Assembly: GCA_027941995.1 (NCBI GenBank)
Contig: CP115966.1
Coordinates: 806,001 to 870,000 of the forward strand
Direction of reading: 5' to 3'
DNA from: Erythrobacteraceae bacterium WH01K
Lineage (GTDB): Bacteria > Pseudomonadota > Alphaproteobacteria > Sphingomonadales > Sphingomonadaceae
DNA length: 64,000 nucleotides
The notes beneath the pieces are model-generated. The model was not told the DNA's origin. It saw nothing but the letters and a program-made list of their open reading frames with translations, and ran no database searches. The stretch's first letter is position 1. Each line of letters opens with the position of its first letter. The position numbers were made by a program, and so were the translations under genes. Below are positions 51,243-60,906 of the stretch, piece by piece.

Positions 51243-51281
51243 CGTTCGTGCCGCTGGTACGCGGGGAAGCGGTGTGGGCCC

Positions 51282-52817
51282 TCAGTATTCCTCGGGTTCT
51301 TCCGGCGTGTCGGCAGTGTGGGTCGGACCGGCATCCTTCTGGCCGCGCGCCAGCTTGAACACCACGCCCGACAGCAGGGCCAGTGCCAGAAGGTTGGGCA
51401 GCGCCATCGCGGCGTTGGAAATGTCGCCCAGGCGCCAGACCAGCTCGCTCGGCTGCGCGGCGCCCAGGAAGATCACGATGCACCACAGCACGCGCCAGGC
51501 TATGTGCAGCTTCTTCTCGCCGCCCCGGCTGGAACCCGGAATGCGGTCATAGATGAAGGTGATGGCGCGTTCGCCGTAATAGCTCCACGTCAGCAGGGTC
51601 GTGAAGACGAACAGGATCAGCGCGACACTGGCAATCAGCACGCCGATGGGAACGCCCAGCACGTCGAGCGGGAAGGCCGCGGCAAACGCGCCGCTGGTCA
51701 TCTCGAAGCCGACGCGGTCGGACTGCCACGCATGGGCCACCGCCTCGCCGCCGCCCACGAATTCGCCGCGCACGGTCAGGATGACGAGCGCGGTCATGGT
51801 GCAGATGACCAGCGTATCGATGAACGTGCCCAGCATCGCCATGCGGCCCTGCTGTTCGGGATCGTTGGTCTGCGCCACGGCGTGGGCGATCGGGGTGGAA
51901 CCCTGTCCCGCCTCGTTCGAGAACAGGCCGCGCGCCACGCCTGCCCTGATCGCGATGATCAGAGCCGCACCGACGAAACCGCCGGTCGCCGCCTGCGGGT
52001 TGAAGGCTCCGTTGAAGATCAGCGAGAACGTTTCCGGCAGGTCGCCCGCATTCAGGATCAGCGCGATGGCGGCCATGACGATGTAGGACGCGGCCATGAA
52101 GGGAATGATGCTTTCGGCGACGCGTCCGATCGACTTGATGCCGCCGATGATGACGATGAAGACCAGCACGGCGGTGATCGCGCCGCCCCAGATTTCCGGC
52201 AGGCCGAACAGTTCGTTCATCCCGTCGGCCATGGCATTGGCCTGGATGGAATTGCCGGTGACCAGCGCGCTGAACAGCGTGCCGAGGCAGAAGACGATGG
52301 CAAGCCAGGTGAATTTCGGACCAAGGCCCATCATGATGTAGGTCATCGGGCCGCCGCGATAGACGCCGTCAGAGGTCTTCTCGCGGTAGCGGATGGCGAG
52401 CGAGCCTTCCGCGAAGGCCAGCGCCATGCCGAACAGCGCCGTCACCCACATCCAGAAGATCGCGCCGGGTCCGCCCAGCGCGATGGCCGTGGCGACGCCC
52501 GCAAGGTTACCCGTGCCCACCTGTCCGGACAGCGCGGTCGAAAGCGCGGCGAAGGGAGAGATTTCGCCGTCGCCTGCACCCTTGCGGCTCTTGAACAGGC
52601 CGGCAAAGGCGCTGCCCAATTTGACGATGGGATAGAAGCGCAGGCCGACCATGATCCACAGGCCGATGCCCAGCAGGATGATCGTCATCGGCGGGAAGGG
52701 CAGGACCTCCACACCGTTCCATGTCCCCGCCCAGATGAAATCCGACACGTTGGTGACAGGTGCGACCAGTCGTTCGCCTAGCGGCAATTCGGCTGGTGTG
52801 GGTGCAGGTGCAGTCAT
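51282..52817 (-). CDS. Alanine/glycine:cation symporter (AgcS family)
   Basis: This 511-residue protein with about eleven to twelve membrane helices starts at ATG 52817, chosen because the longer frame reads through the intergenic region. It has the AgcS signature GQVGTGNLAGVATAIALGGP (about 98-117), the following WMWVTALFGMALAFAEGSLA, and GLFSNEAGQGSTPIAHAVA near 310. It imports Ala/Gly with sodium or protons. It lies between tRNA-Trp and secE on the opposite strand. Confidence 0.93.
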   Translation of the reverse strand: MTAPAPTPAELPLGERLVAPVTNVSDFIWAGTWNGVEVLPFPPMTIILLGIGLWIMVGLRFYPIVKLGSAFAGLFKSRKGAGDGEISPFAALSTALSGQVGTGNLAGVATAIALGGPGAIFWMWVTALFGMALAFAEGSLAIRYREKTSDGVYRGGPMTYIMMGLGPKFTWLAIVFCLGTLFSALVTGNSIQANAMADGMNELFGLPEIWGGAITAVLVFIVIIGGIKSIGRVAESIIPFMAASYIVMAAIALILNAGDLPETFSLIFNGAFNPQAATGGFVGAALIIAIRAGVARGLFSNEAGQGSTPIAHAVAQTNDPEQQGRMAMLGTFIDTLVICTMTALVILTVRGEFVGGGEAVAHAWQSDRVGFEMTSGAFAAAFPLDVLGVPIGVLIASVALILFVFTTLLTWSYYGERAITFIYDRIPGSSRGGEKKLHIAWRVLWCIVIFLGAAQPSELVWRLGDISNAAMALPNLLALALLSGVVFKLARGQKDAGPTHTADTPEEPEEY

Positions 52818-52957
52818 TATCTCTTGTTCCCCCAAAGGATCCCGTTCGGCGCCCAAGGCCGCTGCCGTGCTATAGCGCGCCCGTTTCACCTGCAACGGGT
52901 TTCTGGGACGATTCCGGGCAGCCCGGCGGGCTTTCTGTCCCGCCGCGTTCACTCGGC

Positions 52958-52986
52958 TTGCTTTTGGGGGGCGGTCCCATTAGATG
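52958..52986 (+). promoter_or_regulatory. Candidate secE-nusG promoter
   Basis: TTGCTT (52958-52963), a 17-base spacer, and TAGATG (52981-52986) lie 122 bases upstream of secE. Spacing is ideal, but the -10 is imperfect. Confidence 0.4.
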
Positions 52987-53108
52987 CGAGCGGGTCTTTT
53001 CCGACATCGAAAAGCTTCCCAGCCCTCCCGGACCATCGTTCGGGGCGGCGCGAGGCCCTACCCGGAAGAGACGCGAGAGTTCAACGAAGAGCGAAAGCGG
53101 CAGGACCG

Positions 53109-53339
53109 ATGGCCGAAGACACACAGAAGGCAAGCGCCCCGGCAAAGCGCAAGACGACGCCGGGCGAATTCATCCGCCAGGTGCGGACCGAAAGCAGCAA
53201 GGTCGTGTGGCCCACCCGGCAGGAAACGGTCACGACCGCGATCTTCGTCGGGATCATGGTGGTGGTCATGTCGCTGTTCTTCCTCGGCGTCGATTCGCTG
53301 TTCGGCGCGATCGTCAGCTGGCTGCTCACGCTAGCCTGA
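53109..53339 (+). CDS. secE: Preprotein translocase subunit SecE
   Basis: This 76-residue protein has a short polar N-terminus and the conserved FIRQVRTESSKVVWPTRQETVTT amphipathic helix (about 20-42; split reading), with one C-terminal membrane helix (about 46-72). It is the single-helix form of SecE used in most bacteria and part of SecYEG. ATG 53109 sits at the start of the conserved frame. nusG follows 134 bases later. Confidence 0.94.
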   Translation: MAEDTQKASAPAKRKTTPGEFIRQVRTESSKVVWPTRQETVTTAIFVGIMVVVMSLFFLGVDSLFGAIVSWLLTLA

Positions 53340-53473
53340 TCCCGGGGGCCTGATCCTAACGGCCTGATCCGGGGGGCGATCCGGCCGGGCTTACGCAATT
53401 CACGGGCAGGCGACCTTTCAGGCACGCAATTCCCACAAGACACATCCTCACAAGACACAACGGACTGACACAC

Positions 53474-54010
53474 ATGGCACGCTGGTACATCATCCACGCC
53501 TATTCCGGTTTCGAGAACAAGGTGCGCGAGGCGATCCTCACGGAGGCCGAACGGCTGGGCCTGTCCGACGGCGTGGAAGAGGTCGAAGTGCCGACCGAAA
53601 CCGTGACCGAGGTGAAGCGCGGCAAGAAGCTGCAGGTCGAACGCAAGTTCATGCCGGGCTACGTTCTGGCAAAGCTGAACATGACCGACGATGTCTATCA
53701 CCTGGTCAAGAACACGCCGAAGGTGACCGGATTCCTGGGCACCAACAACAAGCCGCAGGCCATTTCCGAGAAAGAGGCCGCACGCTATTTCGGCGGTGTC
53801 GAGGAAGCGAAGAACGCGCCCAAGAAGGACATCAGCGTCGATTACGAAATCGGCGACCAGATCAAGGTGCTCGACGGCCCCTTCGCCAGCTTCAACGGCG
53901 TTGTGGAGGAGCTCGATTTCGACAAGGCGAAGGTCAAGGTCAGCGTGTCCATCTTCGGCCGCGCGACCCCGGTCGAACTCGACTTCGAACAGGTCGAACT
54001 GGTCAAGTAA
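53474..54010 (+). CDS. nusG: Transcription termination/antitermination factor NusG
   Basis: This 178-residue protein starts [20 protein letters not shown], the NGN-domain signature. It includes [12 protein letters not shown] and [13 protein letters not shown], and has a C-terminal KOW domain ([20 protein letters not shown]). It couples RNA polymerase to Rho or ribosomes. It follows secE as expected, but rplK is displaced about 1.5 kb by an inverted gene. Confidence 0.97.
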   Translation: MARWYIIHAYSGFENKVREAILTEAERLGLSDGVEEVEVPTETVTEVKRGKKLQVERKFMPGYVLAKLNMTDDVYHLVKNTPKVTGFLGTNNKPQAISEKEAARYFGGVEEAKNAPKKDISVDYEIGDQIKVLDGPFASFNGVVEELDFDKAKVKVSVSIFGRATPVELDFEQVELVK

Positions 54011-54061
54011 TCAGGGCCGCTGCGCTCCAGGGAACCGCCCGGCGGGCACGTATGGTTCGCC

Positions 54062-55096
54062 CTAGCGGACGCAGGCGGTTTCTTCCTCGCTCTTGATCCG
54101 GGTGGCGATGGTGTTGGTGCGCAAGGTGACGCCGCGCGCCTCGCATCGCTTGAGCTGGAAGCGCACGCGGCGTTCCCCGAAATCGAGCGATACGCGGCGG
54201 AACTGTTCCATCAGGTCCGTGCCCAGCAGCAGCGACGGCTTGTCGGCGATACCGAATACCTCGAACGGAGGGATGTCGGCAAAGACGATGGGAACCTTCG
54301 TCAGGGTGATGGGGCCGATCTTCAGCTTGTTCACGATGGCGAATTCGACTTCGATCGCCTTGCCCGTCACGCCGTAGACGGTGGCGGTCCGCAGGTCGCG
54401 CGGGCGGCGTGCCTTCAGTTTTTCGCGCAGCAGCGAATTGCCGATCGTGACCTCGGTCCCGGTATCGACCACGGCGTCGACCGCTTCGCGGCCCGCCTTC
54501 ACCTCGGTCAGGATCAACTGTCCGCGCTGCATTCGCGCGGTGACGACGATGATGCCGTCGCGGTCGACAAAGCCTGCGCGTCCGGCCCCGTCATCCACCG
54601 TGATGATGCGTTTCTCGAAATCCAGCATCAGGCGCTGTTCGACCAGCGCGTCCAGCCCGATCATCCCGTCCCCGCCCAAATCCTTTTCCTCCAGCACGGG
54701 CAATTCCAGGTCGGTCGTGACGGTCGGCCCCAGCCGCAGCTCGTCCACCAGCACGCGGTCCACCACCTTGCTTTCCGTGACGGCGTGCAGGAGCACCGGC
54801 GTGCCGTCCTCGAGTGCCAGTTCGCCTGCCAGTTTCCTGCCGATGACGGAGGTGTCGGCGCCGCTGTCGACGACGAAGCGATAGGGTCCCTTGCCGTTCA
54901 CATGGGTGACCACGGTCATGCGGCTGCGCAGCTTGCGCGCCTCGATGTCCTCGCCGCCGATTTCCAGTGCCTCGTCGATCAGGGCCGGGGTGGGCGGCTG
55001 CAGGCGCTCCGATGTCGCGGCCGGGGCGTCTTGCGCGAGCGCAACGGCTGGCAGCAGCGCGGCGAGAAGGCCGGAAAGGGGACGGAAAATCGGCAT
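54062..55096 (-). CDS. Secreted protein with two retropepsin-like aspartic protease domains
   Basis: This 344-residue protein starts at ATG 55096. The signal peptide is about 1-22 (LLPAVALAQ). Two aspartyl-protease motifs are seen: [13 protein letters not shown] near residues 77-89 and [12 protein letters not shown] near 205-216, each followed by a Gly-rich flap-like strand. The pair suggests an internally duplicated, two-lobed retropepsin-like enzyme. Substrate unknown. It is inverted within the otherwise conserved nusG-rplK neighbourhood. Confidence 0.85.
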   Translation of the reverse strand: MPIFRPLSGLLAALLPAVALAQDAPAATSERLQPPTPALIDEALEIGGEDIEARKLRSRMTVVTHVNGKGPYRFVVDSGADTSVIGRKLAGELALEDGTPVLLHAVTESKVVDRVLVDELRLGPTVTTDLELPVLEEKDLGGDGMIGLDALVEQRLMLDFEKRIITVDDGAGRAGFVDRDGIIVVTARMQRGQLILTEVKAGREAVDAVVDTGTEVTIGNSLLREKLKARRPRDLRTATVYGVTGKAIEVEFAIVNKLKIGPITLTKVPIVFADIPPFEVFGIADKPSLLLGTDLMEQFRRVSLDFGERRVRFQLKRCEARGVTLRTNTIATRIKSEEETACVR

Positions 55097-55532
55097 GGCG
55101 GAACGGGTATCATGCGGGGCATGAACCGGAAATGGCCCGGAATGGCAGCCCACTCTCCCTCGGCGCATCATGAGAAAATGCTGTCCTACACGCGCTTTAC
55201 CGCTCATGGGGTTCGGCAGGAGATGAGGGTGTTTTCGCGTCGCCACCCGAGGATGTGTCAACTTCGTAATCGTGGATTTCCGGCTTGTTTTCAATGGGTT
55301 GTAAGGCTTGGGCGGGATCGGGCCGTGTCAACATTGTCAACTTCGCCGAGGGTGGGGGTCGGCCATGGCGGAATCGGTTGATTTTCGTGGCCCCGCCGAC
55401 TATCTGGCGCGCTTCCACGGCACAGCTTTGGAAAACCGCTGCGGGAGGTGTGTTCGTGGATGCACCGCCTGACCGCTTACCATGAGCCTGCAGCCGCCGT
55501 GCGGCAGGCAACAGTGAGAAAAGGAGGCCATC
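55097..55532. other. Intergenic region between the protease gene and rplK
   Basis: No convincing gene is seen in these 436 bases. The region must hold the rplK-rplA promoter and leader. It contains two copies of the direct repeat TGTCAACTTCG (55256-55266 and 55335-55345, 79 bases apart), and AAGGAGG precedes the rplK ATG. A clear -35/-10 pair could not be assigned. Confidence 0.6.
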
Positions 55533-55964
55533 ATGGCCAAGAAGATCGAAGGTTACATCAACCTTCAGGTGCCCGCCGGCGCCGCAAACCCGTCCCCGCC
55601 GATCGGCCCTGCGCTGGGTCAGCGCGGCGTCAACATCATGGAATTCTGCAAGGCGTTCAACGCCGCCACGCAGGACCTCGAGAAGAACGCCCCGATCCCG
55701 ACCAAGATCACGGTTTATGCCGATCGCAGCTTCTCGTTCGAGACGAAGACGCCGCCGGCCAGCTACATGATCAAGAAGGCGATGAAGATCAAATCGGGTT
55801 CGAAGGAGCCGGGCAAGGACATCATCGGTTCGATCAAGACGAGCCAGCTTACCGAAATCGCAGAGGCCAAGATGAAGGACCTCAACGCAAACGACATCGA
55901 ACAGGCGACGAAGATCATCGCCGGTAGCGCCCGTTCCATGGGCCTCGAAGTGGTGGAGGGCTGA
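55533..55964 (+). CDS. rplK: 50S ribosomal protein L11
   Basis: This 143-residue protein is preceded by a strong AAGGAGG. It carries the L11 signature [20 protein letters not shown] with [21 protein letters not shown], and ends with the C-terminal RNA-binding domain [18 protein letters not shown] and [11 protein letters not shown]. It binds 23S rRNA at the GTPase centre. rplA begins two bases after the stop. Confidence 0.98.
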   Translation: MAKKIEGYINLQVPAGAANPSPPIGPALGQRGVNIMEFCKAFNAATQDLEKNAPIPTKITVYADRSFSFETKTPPASYMIKKAMKIKSGSKEPGKDIIGSIKTSQLTEIAEAKMKDLNANDIEQATKIIAGSARSMGLEVVEG

Positions 55965-55966
55965 TC

Positions 55967-56665
55967 ATGGCGACACTGACCAAGGCACAGAAGGCGCGGG
56001 CCGAGAAGCTCGACCCGGAAGCCGTTTACAGCTTCGATGACGCGCTGGCCCTGCTGCGCGAATACGGTTCCAAGAAGTTCGACGAAACCGTCGAGATCGC
56101 GATGAACCTGGGCGTCGACCCGCGCCATGCCGACCAGATGGTTCGAGGCATGGTCGCCCTGCCGAGCGGCACGGGCAAGGACGTGAAGGTCGCTGTCTTC
56201 GCCAAGGGCGACAACGCAGACAAGGCGCTGGCTGCCGGTGCCGACAAGGTCGGTGCGGAAGACCTGATGGAAGACATGCAGGCAGGCAATCTCGACTACG
56301 ACCGCGTGATCGCCACCCCCGACATGATGGGTGTCGTCGGCCGCCTCGGTAAGGTGCTGGGTCCCAAGGGCCTGATGCCGAACCCGAAGCTGGGCACCGT
56401 GACCCCGAACGTGGAACAGGCCGTGAAGGACGCCAAGGGAGGCCAGGTCGAATTCCGCGTGGAGAAGCAGGGCATCGTGCACTCGGGCATCGGCAAGCTG
56501 TCCTTCAAGGATGCCGACCTGAAGACGAATTTTGACGCCTTCACCAGCGCGATCGTCAAGGCGAAGCCCTCGGGCGCGAAGGGCAAGTATCTTCGCAAGC
56601 TGTCGATCACCTCGACCATGGGTCCGGGCCTGAAGATCGACACCAGCAGCATCGAAGGCGACTGA
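55967..56665 (+). CDS. rplA: 50S ribosomal protein L1
   Basis: This 232-residue protein has the standard L1 order: [67 protein letters not shown] and the C-terminal [13 protein letters not shown]. It is coupled to rplK and followed by a terminator. L1 typically autoregulates the rplK-rplA mRNA. Confidence 0.98.
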   Translation: MATLTKAQKARAEKLDPEAVYSFDDALALLREYGSKKFDETVEIAMNLGVDPRHADQMVRGMVALPSGTGKDVKVAVFAKGDNADKALAAGADKVGAEDLMEDMQAGNLDYDRVIATPDMMGVVGRLGKVLGPKGLMPNPKLGTVTPNVEQAVKDAKGGQVEFRVEKQGIVHSGIGKLSFKDADLKTNFDAFTSAIVKAKPSGAKGKYLRKLSITSTMGPGLKIDTSSIEGD

Positions 56666-56703
56666 TACTTTCAGGCTGTCCTACAGGACTGCACATGGAT
56701 TAC

Positions 56704-56735
56704 GGGGCCGGGGGAGCAATCCTCCGGCCCCTTTT
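56704..56735 (+). terminator. Rho-independent terminator after rplA
   Basis: GGGGCCGG (56704-56711) pairs with CCGGCCCC (56724-56731) around a 12-base loop, followed by TTTT. Typical for the end of the rplKA operon. Confidence 0.9.
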
Positions 56736-56825
56736 CCATGGGCCCTGCGGCAGGCGGGACGGGCGTGGGCGGAAAGATTGCCTCTCCCGGGCGTTGAAGG
56801 GGAAAGCAATCGAAAGGAAAATACC

Positions 56826-56996
56826 ATGGGCGCCCTCTGGACAGCCGTCACCATCATCGGACCGATCCTGCTGATCGGCATCATCGTCTTCGCCTGGAAA
56901 AACAACCGCGATGCCTCGCGCGATTCGATCGCAAAGGCCGATCGCGGCGCTCAGAAGCTGCAGGACGAGATCGAGCGGGACCAGACGACTGTGTGA
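56826..56996 (+). CDS. Small single-pass membrane protein (56 aa)
   Basis: ATG 56826 follows AAAGGA. One membrane helix spans about residues 5-24 (TAVTIIGPILLIGIIVFAWK), followed by a charged helical tail (ASRDSIAKADRGAQKLQDEI). Similar short proteins are common in sphingomonads and unnamed. Function unknown. Confidence 0.75.
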   Translation: MGALWTAVTIIGPILLIGIIVFAWKNNRDASRDSIAKADRGAQKLQDEIERDQTTV

Positions 56997-57023
56997 ACGG
57001 AAGTTTGATTTGGAGGGGCGGGC

Positions 57024-60008
57024 CTAACCGGTCTGTCCTTCATCCTCGGCGGCGGTTTTCCGTGTGCCTAATTGCCGGGCATAGAGCCACCCGATGCCGA
57101 GCAGGCTGAAGCCCAGCGCCATGAAGCTGGCAATCCTCAGCAGGCCCTCCAGCGCAGCGGCATCGACCAGGAACACCTTCGCCACGGCCAGCACCATCAG
57201 GACCAGCGAACCGATGCGCCAGCTCTGTTCGTCGCGCATCCGCCCCAGGAGCAGGAATGCAATGGCGAGGACGATGCCCAGCAACGAACGCATCAGGTCC
57301 TCGGTCTGACCGAGGGGCTGCGAGGTCAGCACCGACCCGGCGAACATCTGTCGCAGCAGCGCGAGGGCGACGGCAACGACGATGGTCATTGCTACTGCAT
57401 CGAGTGCCTGCCGCAGTCGGACTTGGGCTCTGCCGACAAGTGCACGCCGGATGATCCAGGTCGCAGCCAGGCCGACAGTGCCTGCGGCGAGGGCAAGGTT
57501 GGCGATCGGAACGGGGCCGACAGCCTGCGCTGTCAGAAGCGGGTTGTGCACTCCGCCTGTGAACCACGTGAAGTGCGCAAGCGACAACGCCGCCACAGCG
57601 GTCCCGAGCATGGGATGCGCGCCGATCCGCGGCAGTGGGCGCGACAGGGCCATCGCGGTGCCCAGCAAAATCGCCTGCCAGAGCGTGCGCTCCGCCAGTG
57701 CCTGCTCCACGAACGCGGTCCGTGTCTCGATGTTGAAGAGCTGCTTGAACGCGATGTGCAGCACGACGAGCAGCGTAGCGGCTGCCACGTATTCCGGGAG
57801 ATTGGCCGGAATCGAGGAAGGCAGTTTCAAGCCCCTTTTCAGTGCCAGCGCTGCAACGGCGAAGGGCAGGATTTTCAGCAGTCCGGTCCGCCAGTCGGGC
57901 CAGTCGAATGCCAGCGGTGCAAGGCCGGCGGCGGCATCCATGCCGGTCGCAAGCCATTCCGCCACCGGGCCGAGTGCCCAGAGCGCGCAGATCGCGACCA
58001 GCACCGCACGGCCTGCAAAGCTTTCGAAACGAGCGGCTGAAAGTCCCGCTGCGGCTACAGCGACGGCCCAAGGCAGCACGCTGTCCGGCATGATTTGCGC
58101 GATCAGCCCATACCCTGCCGCTGCAGCAATGCCTTGCGCGGTACGTGCGATAGGCTGCCGCGCACGCCACGCCCACAGGGCTAGCGCGGCAAAAACGGAA
58201 CCCCAGCGGAGCATGGCCCGCAGGTCGACACCGTCGTCGTTCCCCGCACCGAGGCGAAGGACCTCGCTTTCGGTTCCGTTCGACACGAGCAGGACGATGA
58301 CGGCCAGGGTTGCGAAGCCCGCAGCAAGAATACCGGATGGCCTGTCTGTCCGGCGATGTGTCACCGCGACCGTACCGGCCAGCGCCAGGGCAGCGAAGAG
58401 GGGCGAAACCCATGACGGGGTGACCAGCAAGGCCCCGCCGAACAGCAACAGGATGGCAGATGCAGAGAGGCTCGCGAACCACACGGTCCGGCTCTCATCG
58501 GCTCGGATCAGCCAGGTCCCGGCAGCAGGTATGGCCGCCAGCGCAAAGCACCAGATCGCGGGCAATGGCTCGACGATATCCTCGGCAGGCTGGCCGGTGA
58601 CTGCATAAATACCGGCGGCCAGCGCAATGGGGCCTGCGGCAACCTGCCCGAAATCGGCGAAATCGGCGCGTTGCCGAGCGATATGGACCAGCGGGATCAC
58701 CATGAAGATCGCGGCAATGAATGCAGCGATTACATGGAAGATCGGGGTAATCGGCAGACCATACTGGGTAAGCAAGCCGACCGCGATCACCATGGCGACG
58801 GCGCTGGCCTCTCGCAATTCGCGCCGCGTCCATGCCAGCGCCGCCAGCGCTGCACCCATGAGCAGGTAAAGTCCCCACGCCAGCGCTCCGTCACCCGCCC
58901 GGTCGACCAGGATGGCAAGTTGCAGGCTGGCGAGAAAGGCGGAGGCGAGACGGACAGGGCGCACGAATGACCCGCCCGCCATCAGCGCGGGCAGGACCGC
59001 GCCGAGCGTGACGAGATAGAAACCGAGGGCCAACACCGCTGCGGTCCCGAAATCTTCCGCCAAGAGCAACAGCAGGCCCCAGCCCAGCCCTGCGACCAGG
59101 GCCGCCATCGACAGCCACGGACGGCCCTGGCGGTTGCCAGCCTGCGACAGGCCCGCGGTCACGAGGCCGAGATAGATTGTCAGGAGCGGCAGGTTCGCCT
59201 CTTCCCCGCCGACCAGCAGCGGCGCCGCAAACCCGCCGACCAGTCCGAGGATCGCGCATGGCAGGCCAAAGCGGAAGGACAGGGCAATCGCGCCCGCCGT
59301 CACCGCTGCCAGACCGATAAAGGCGAATGTCTGCCCGATCAGACCATATTGCGTCCCGGCGAGGTAAAACCCGGCATAAAGCGTCGCCAGACCTGCCCCG
59401 GCAAGCGCCTGACGTATCCGGGGATCCCCGATGAGGTCTGGCTTTCGATAGGAAAACTCCGCCCCTGCAAGCAGGCCGAGCCCGAAGACGAAAGCCATAG
59501 CGACGCGCACCGACGGCGTGACCAGTCCGGCTTCGATGGAATATCGCACGAGCAGGATGCCCGCGATGGCCAGGGTGATGCCGCCAACCCAGATCGGCAG
59601 CTTGCGACCGAAAATGTCCTCTATGTCGAAGCGGGGCTTTCGAGCCGGTTCGACCTCTTTTTCAGCCTCGGTCGCATCGCCGAAGAAAGCGCCGTCCTGC
59701 GCGTGCTCTGGAGACGCAGGAACGCTGCCGGGCAGGGATGCCGGCACTTCATCCGTGTCGGAAACAGGCTCTGGCTGCGAGCCCGGGGCTTCCGGTTCGG
59801 TCGGCCGCTCCAGAGGTTCGGAGCGAATGGCGGCGGCCGGCTGTTCACTGCTGACAATAGTAACGGAGGGCGGTGCACTCGCGGCATCCGACTGGTCGCG
59901 GACCAGTAGCCCGTCTTCCAGCAGTTCCATGCGGCGCTTGAGCTCGCGGACCTGGTTCATGAGCCAGCCGACCGCGCCCACAAGGGCGAGTATGATCAGA
60001 ACTTCCAC
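57024..60008 (-). CDS. DUF2339 polytopic membrane protein
   Basis: This 994-residue protein starts with GTG at 60008. A single N-terminal helix with a coiled-coil segment (LMNQVRELKRRMELLEDGLL, about 15-35) is followed by a disordered Pro/Glu/Ser-rich stretch (about 40-125). The hallmark FGRKLPIWVGGITLAIAGILLVRYSIEAGL comes next (about 133-162; helix start), and more than twenty predicted membrane helices run to the C-terminus. This is the layout of DUF2339 giants found in many Gram-negatives. Function unknown. Confidence 0.92.
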   Translation of the reverse strand: MEVLIILALVGAVGWLMNQVRELKRRMELLEDGLLVRDQSDAASAPPSVTIVSSEQPAAAIRSEPLERPTEPEAPGSQPEPVSDTDEVPASLPGSVPASPEHAQDGAFFGDATEAEKEVEPARKPRFDIEDIFGRKLPIWVGGITLAIAGILLVRYSIEAGLVTPSVRVAMAFVFGLGLLAGAEFSYRKPDLIGDPRIRQALAGAGLATLYAGFYLAGTQYGLIGQTFAFIGLAAVTAGAIALSFRFGLPCAILGLVGGFAAPLLVGGEEANLPLLTIYLGLVTAGLSQAGNRQGRPWLSMAALVAGLGWGLLLLLAEDFGTAAVLALGFYLVTLGAVLPALMAGGSFVRPVRLASAFLASLQLAILVDRAGDGALAWGLYLLMGAALAALAWTRRELREASAVAMVIAVGLLTQYGLPITPIFHVIAAFIAAIFMVIPLVHIARQRADFADFGQVAAGPIALAAGIYAVTGQPAEDIVEPLPAIWCFALAAIPAAGTWLIRADESRTVWFASLSASAILLLFGGALLVTPSWVSPLFAALALAGTVAVTHRRTDRPSGILAAGFATLAVIVLLVSNGTESEVLRLGAGNDDGVDLRAMLRWGSVFAALALWAWRARQPIARTAQGIAAAAGYGLIAQIMPDSVLPWAVAVAAAGLSAARFESFAGRAVLVAICALWALGPVAEWLATGMDAAAGLAPLAFDWPDWRTGLLKILPFAVAALALKRGLKLPSSIPANLPEYVAAATLLVVLHIAFKQLFNIETRTAFVEQALAERTLWQAILLGTAMALSRPLPRIGAHPMLGTAVAALSLAHFTWFTGGVHNPLLTAQAVGPVPIANLALAAGTVGLAATWIIRRALVGRAQVRLRQALDAVAMTIVVAVALALLRQMFAGSVLTSQPLGQTEDLMRSLLGIVLAIAFLLLGRMRDEQSWRIGSLVLMVLAVAKVFLVDAAALEGLLRIASFMALGFSLLGIGWLYARQLGTRKTAAEDEGQTG

Positions 60009-60081
60009 ACGGCCCCCTTCGCCACTGTCGAACCACTAGGGGGTGCAGGCGGGCAGGAAGTCAAGCCGCCTCGCGGCGGGG

Positions 60082-60852
60082 TCAGATACCGCCCGGCGTG
60101 AAATCGAGCCCGGCAGTGCCCAGCGCATCGCAAAGCGTATGGACGCAGCTCGACAGTTCTTCGGCATCGACGGACCGGATCACGAAATTGGCCCCTACCT
60201 TGCCTTCGCGGAAGAAGGGGTAGCTGCCGATCTGGCATTGTTCGTGCGCAGCTTCCGTCTCGCGCAGGATATCGGCGACTTCGCTTTCGGAGGTCCAGCA
60301 GCCGATCGTCTCGCTTTTCAGCGGCATTCCGCCTTCCAGCGTTCCGGTGAGCGCATCGAGCATTCCAGCCGTGATGTGCGGCACGCCCGCCATCAGAAAG
60401 ACGTTGCCAATCCGGATGCCGGGCGCCCCGGACATACGGTTCGGAATAAGGTCCGCCCCGTCGGGCACGCGTGCCATGCGCAGCCGGGCTTCTGTCAGTC
60501 CGCCCGGCTTGTCGGCATAATAGCGTTCCAGCAAAGCGCGGGCATCGGGATGGATGACGACGCCTGTGCCCAGCGCGCGGGCCACTGCATCGACGGTGAT
60601 ATCGTCGTGGGTCGGCCCGATACCCCCCGTGGTGAAAAGATAGTCGTTCGCCTCGCGCAGGGCGTTCACCGCTTCGACGATACGGTCCTCCACGTCGGGG
60701 ACGACGCGGACTTCGGCCAGCCTGATGCCCTGCATCTGCAGCCAGCTCGCGACCTGCGCGATGTTCTTGTCATGCGTGCGGCCCGACAGGATTTCGTCGC
60801 CGATCACGACGAGACCCGCGGTCCAGATCCGGTTGCTGCCTGTTGCGCTCAT
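60082..60852 (-). CDS. CinA-type molybdopterin-binding domain protein
   Basis: This 256-residue protein has the MoCF_biosynth/CinA N-terminal domain with GDEILSGRTHDKNIAQVASW (about 18-37), FTTGGIGPTHDDITVDAVA (about 73-91) and ALLERYYADKPGG. It lacks the C-terminal nicotinamide-nucleotide amidohydrolase domain of full CinA. Such short forms are often annotated competence/damage-inducible, but the activity is uncertain. Confidence 0.88.
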   Translation of the reverse strand: MSATGSNRIWTAGLVVIGDEILSGRTHDKNIAQVASWLQMQGIRLAEVRVVPDVEDRIVEAVNALREANDYLFTTGGIGPTHDDITVDAVARALGTGVVIHPDARALLERYYADKPGGLTEARLRMARVPDGADLIPNRMSGAPGIRIGNVFLMAGVPHITAGMLDALTGTLEGGMPLKSETIGCWTSESEVADILRETEAAHEQCQIGSYPFFREGKVGANFVIRSVDAEELSSCVHTLCDALGTAGLDFTPGGI

Positions 60853-60906
60853 GTGGTGCGATTAGGGGAGGGCGAAGCTGTTGGCCAGCTTGCCCTTTCG
60901 CCCATG

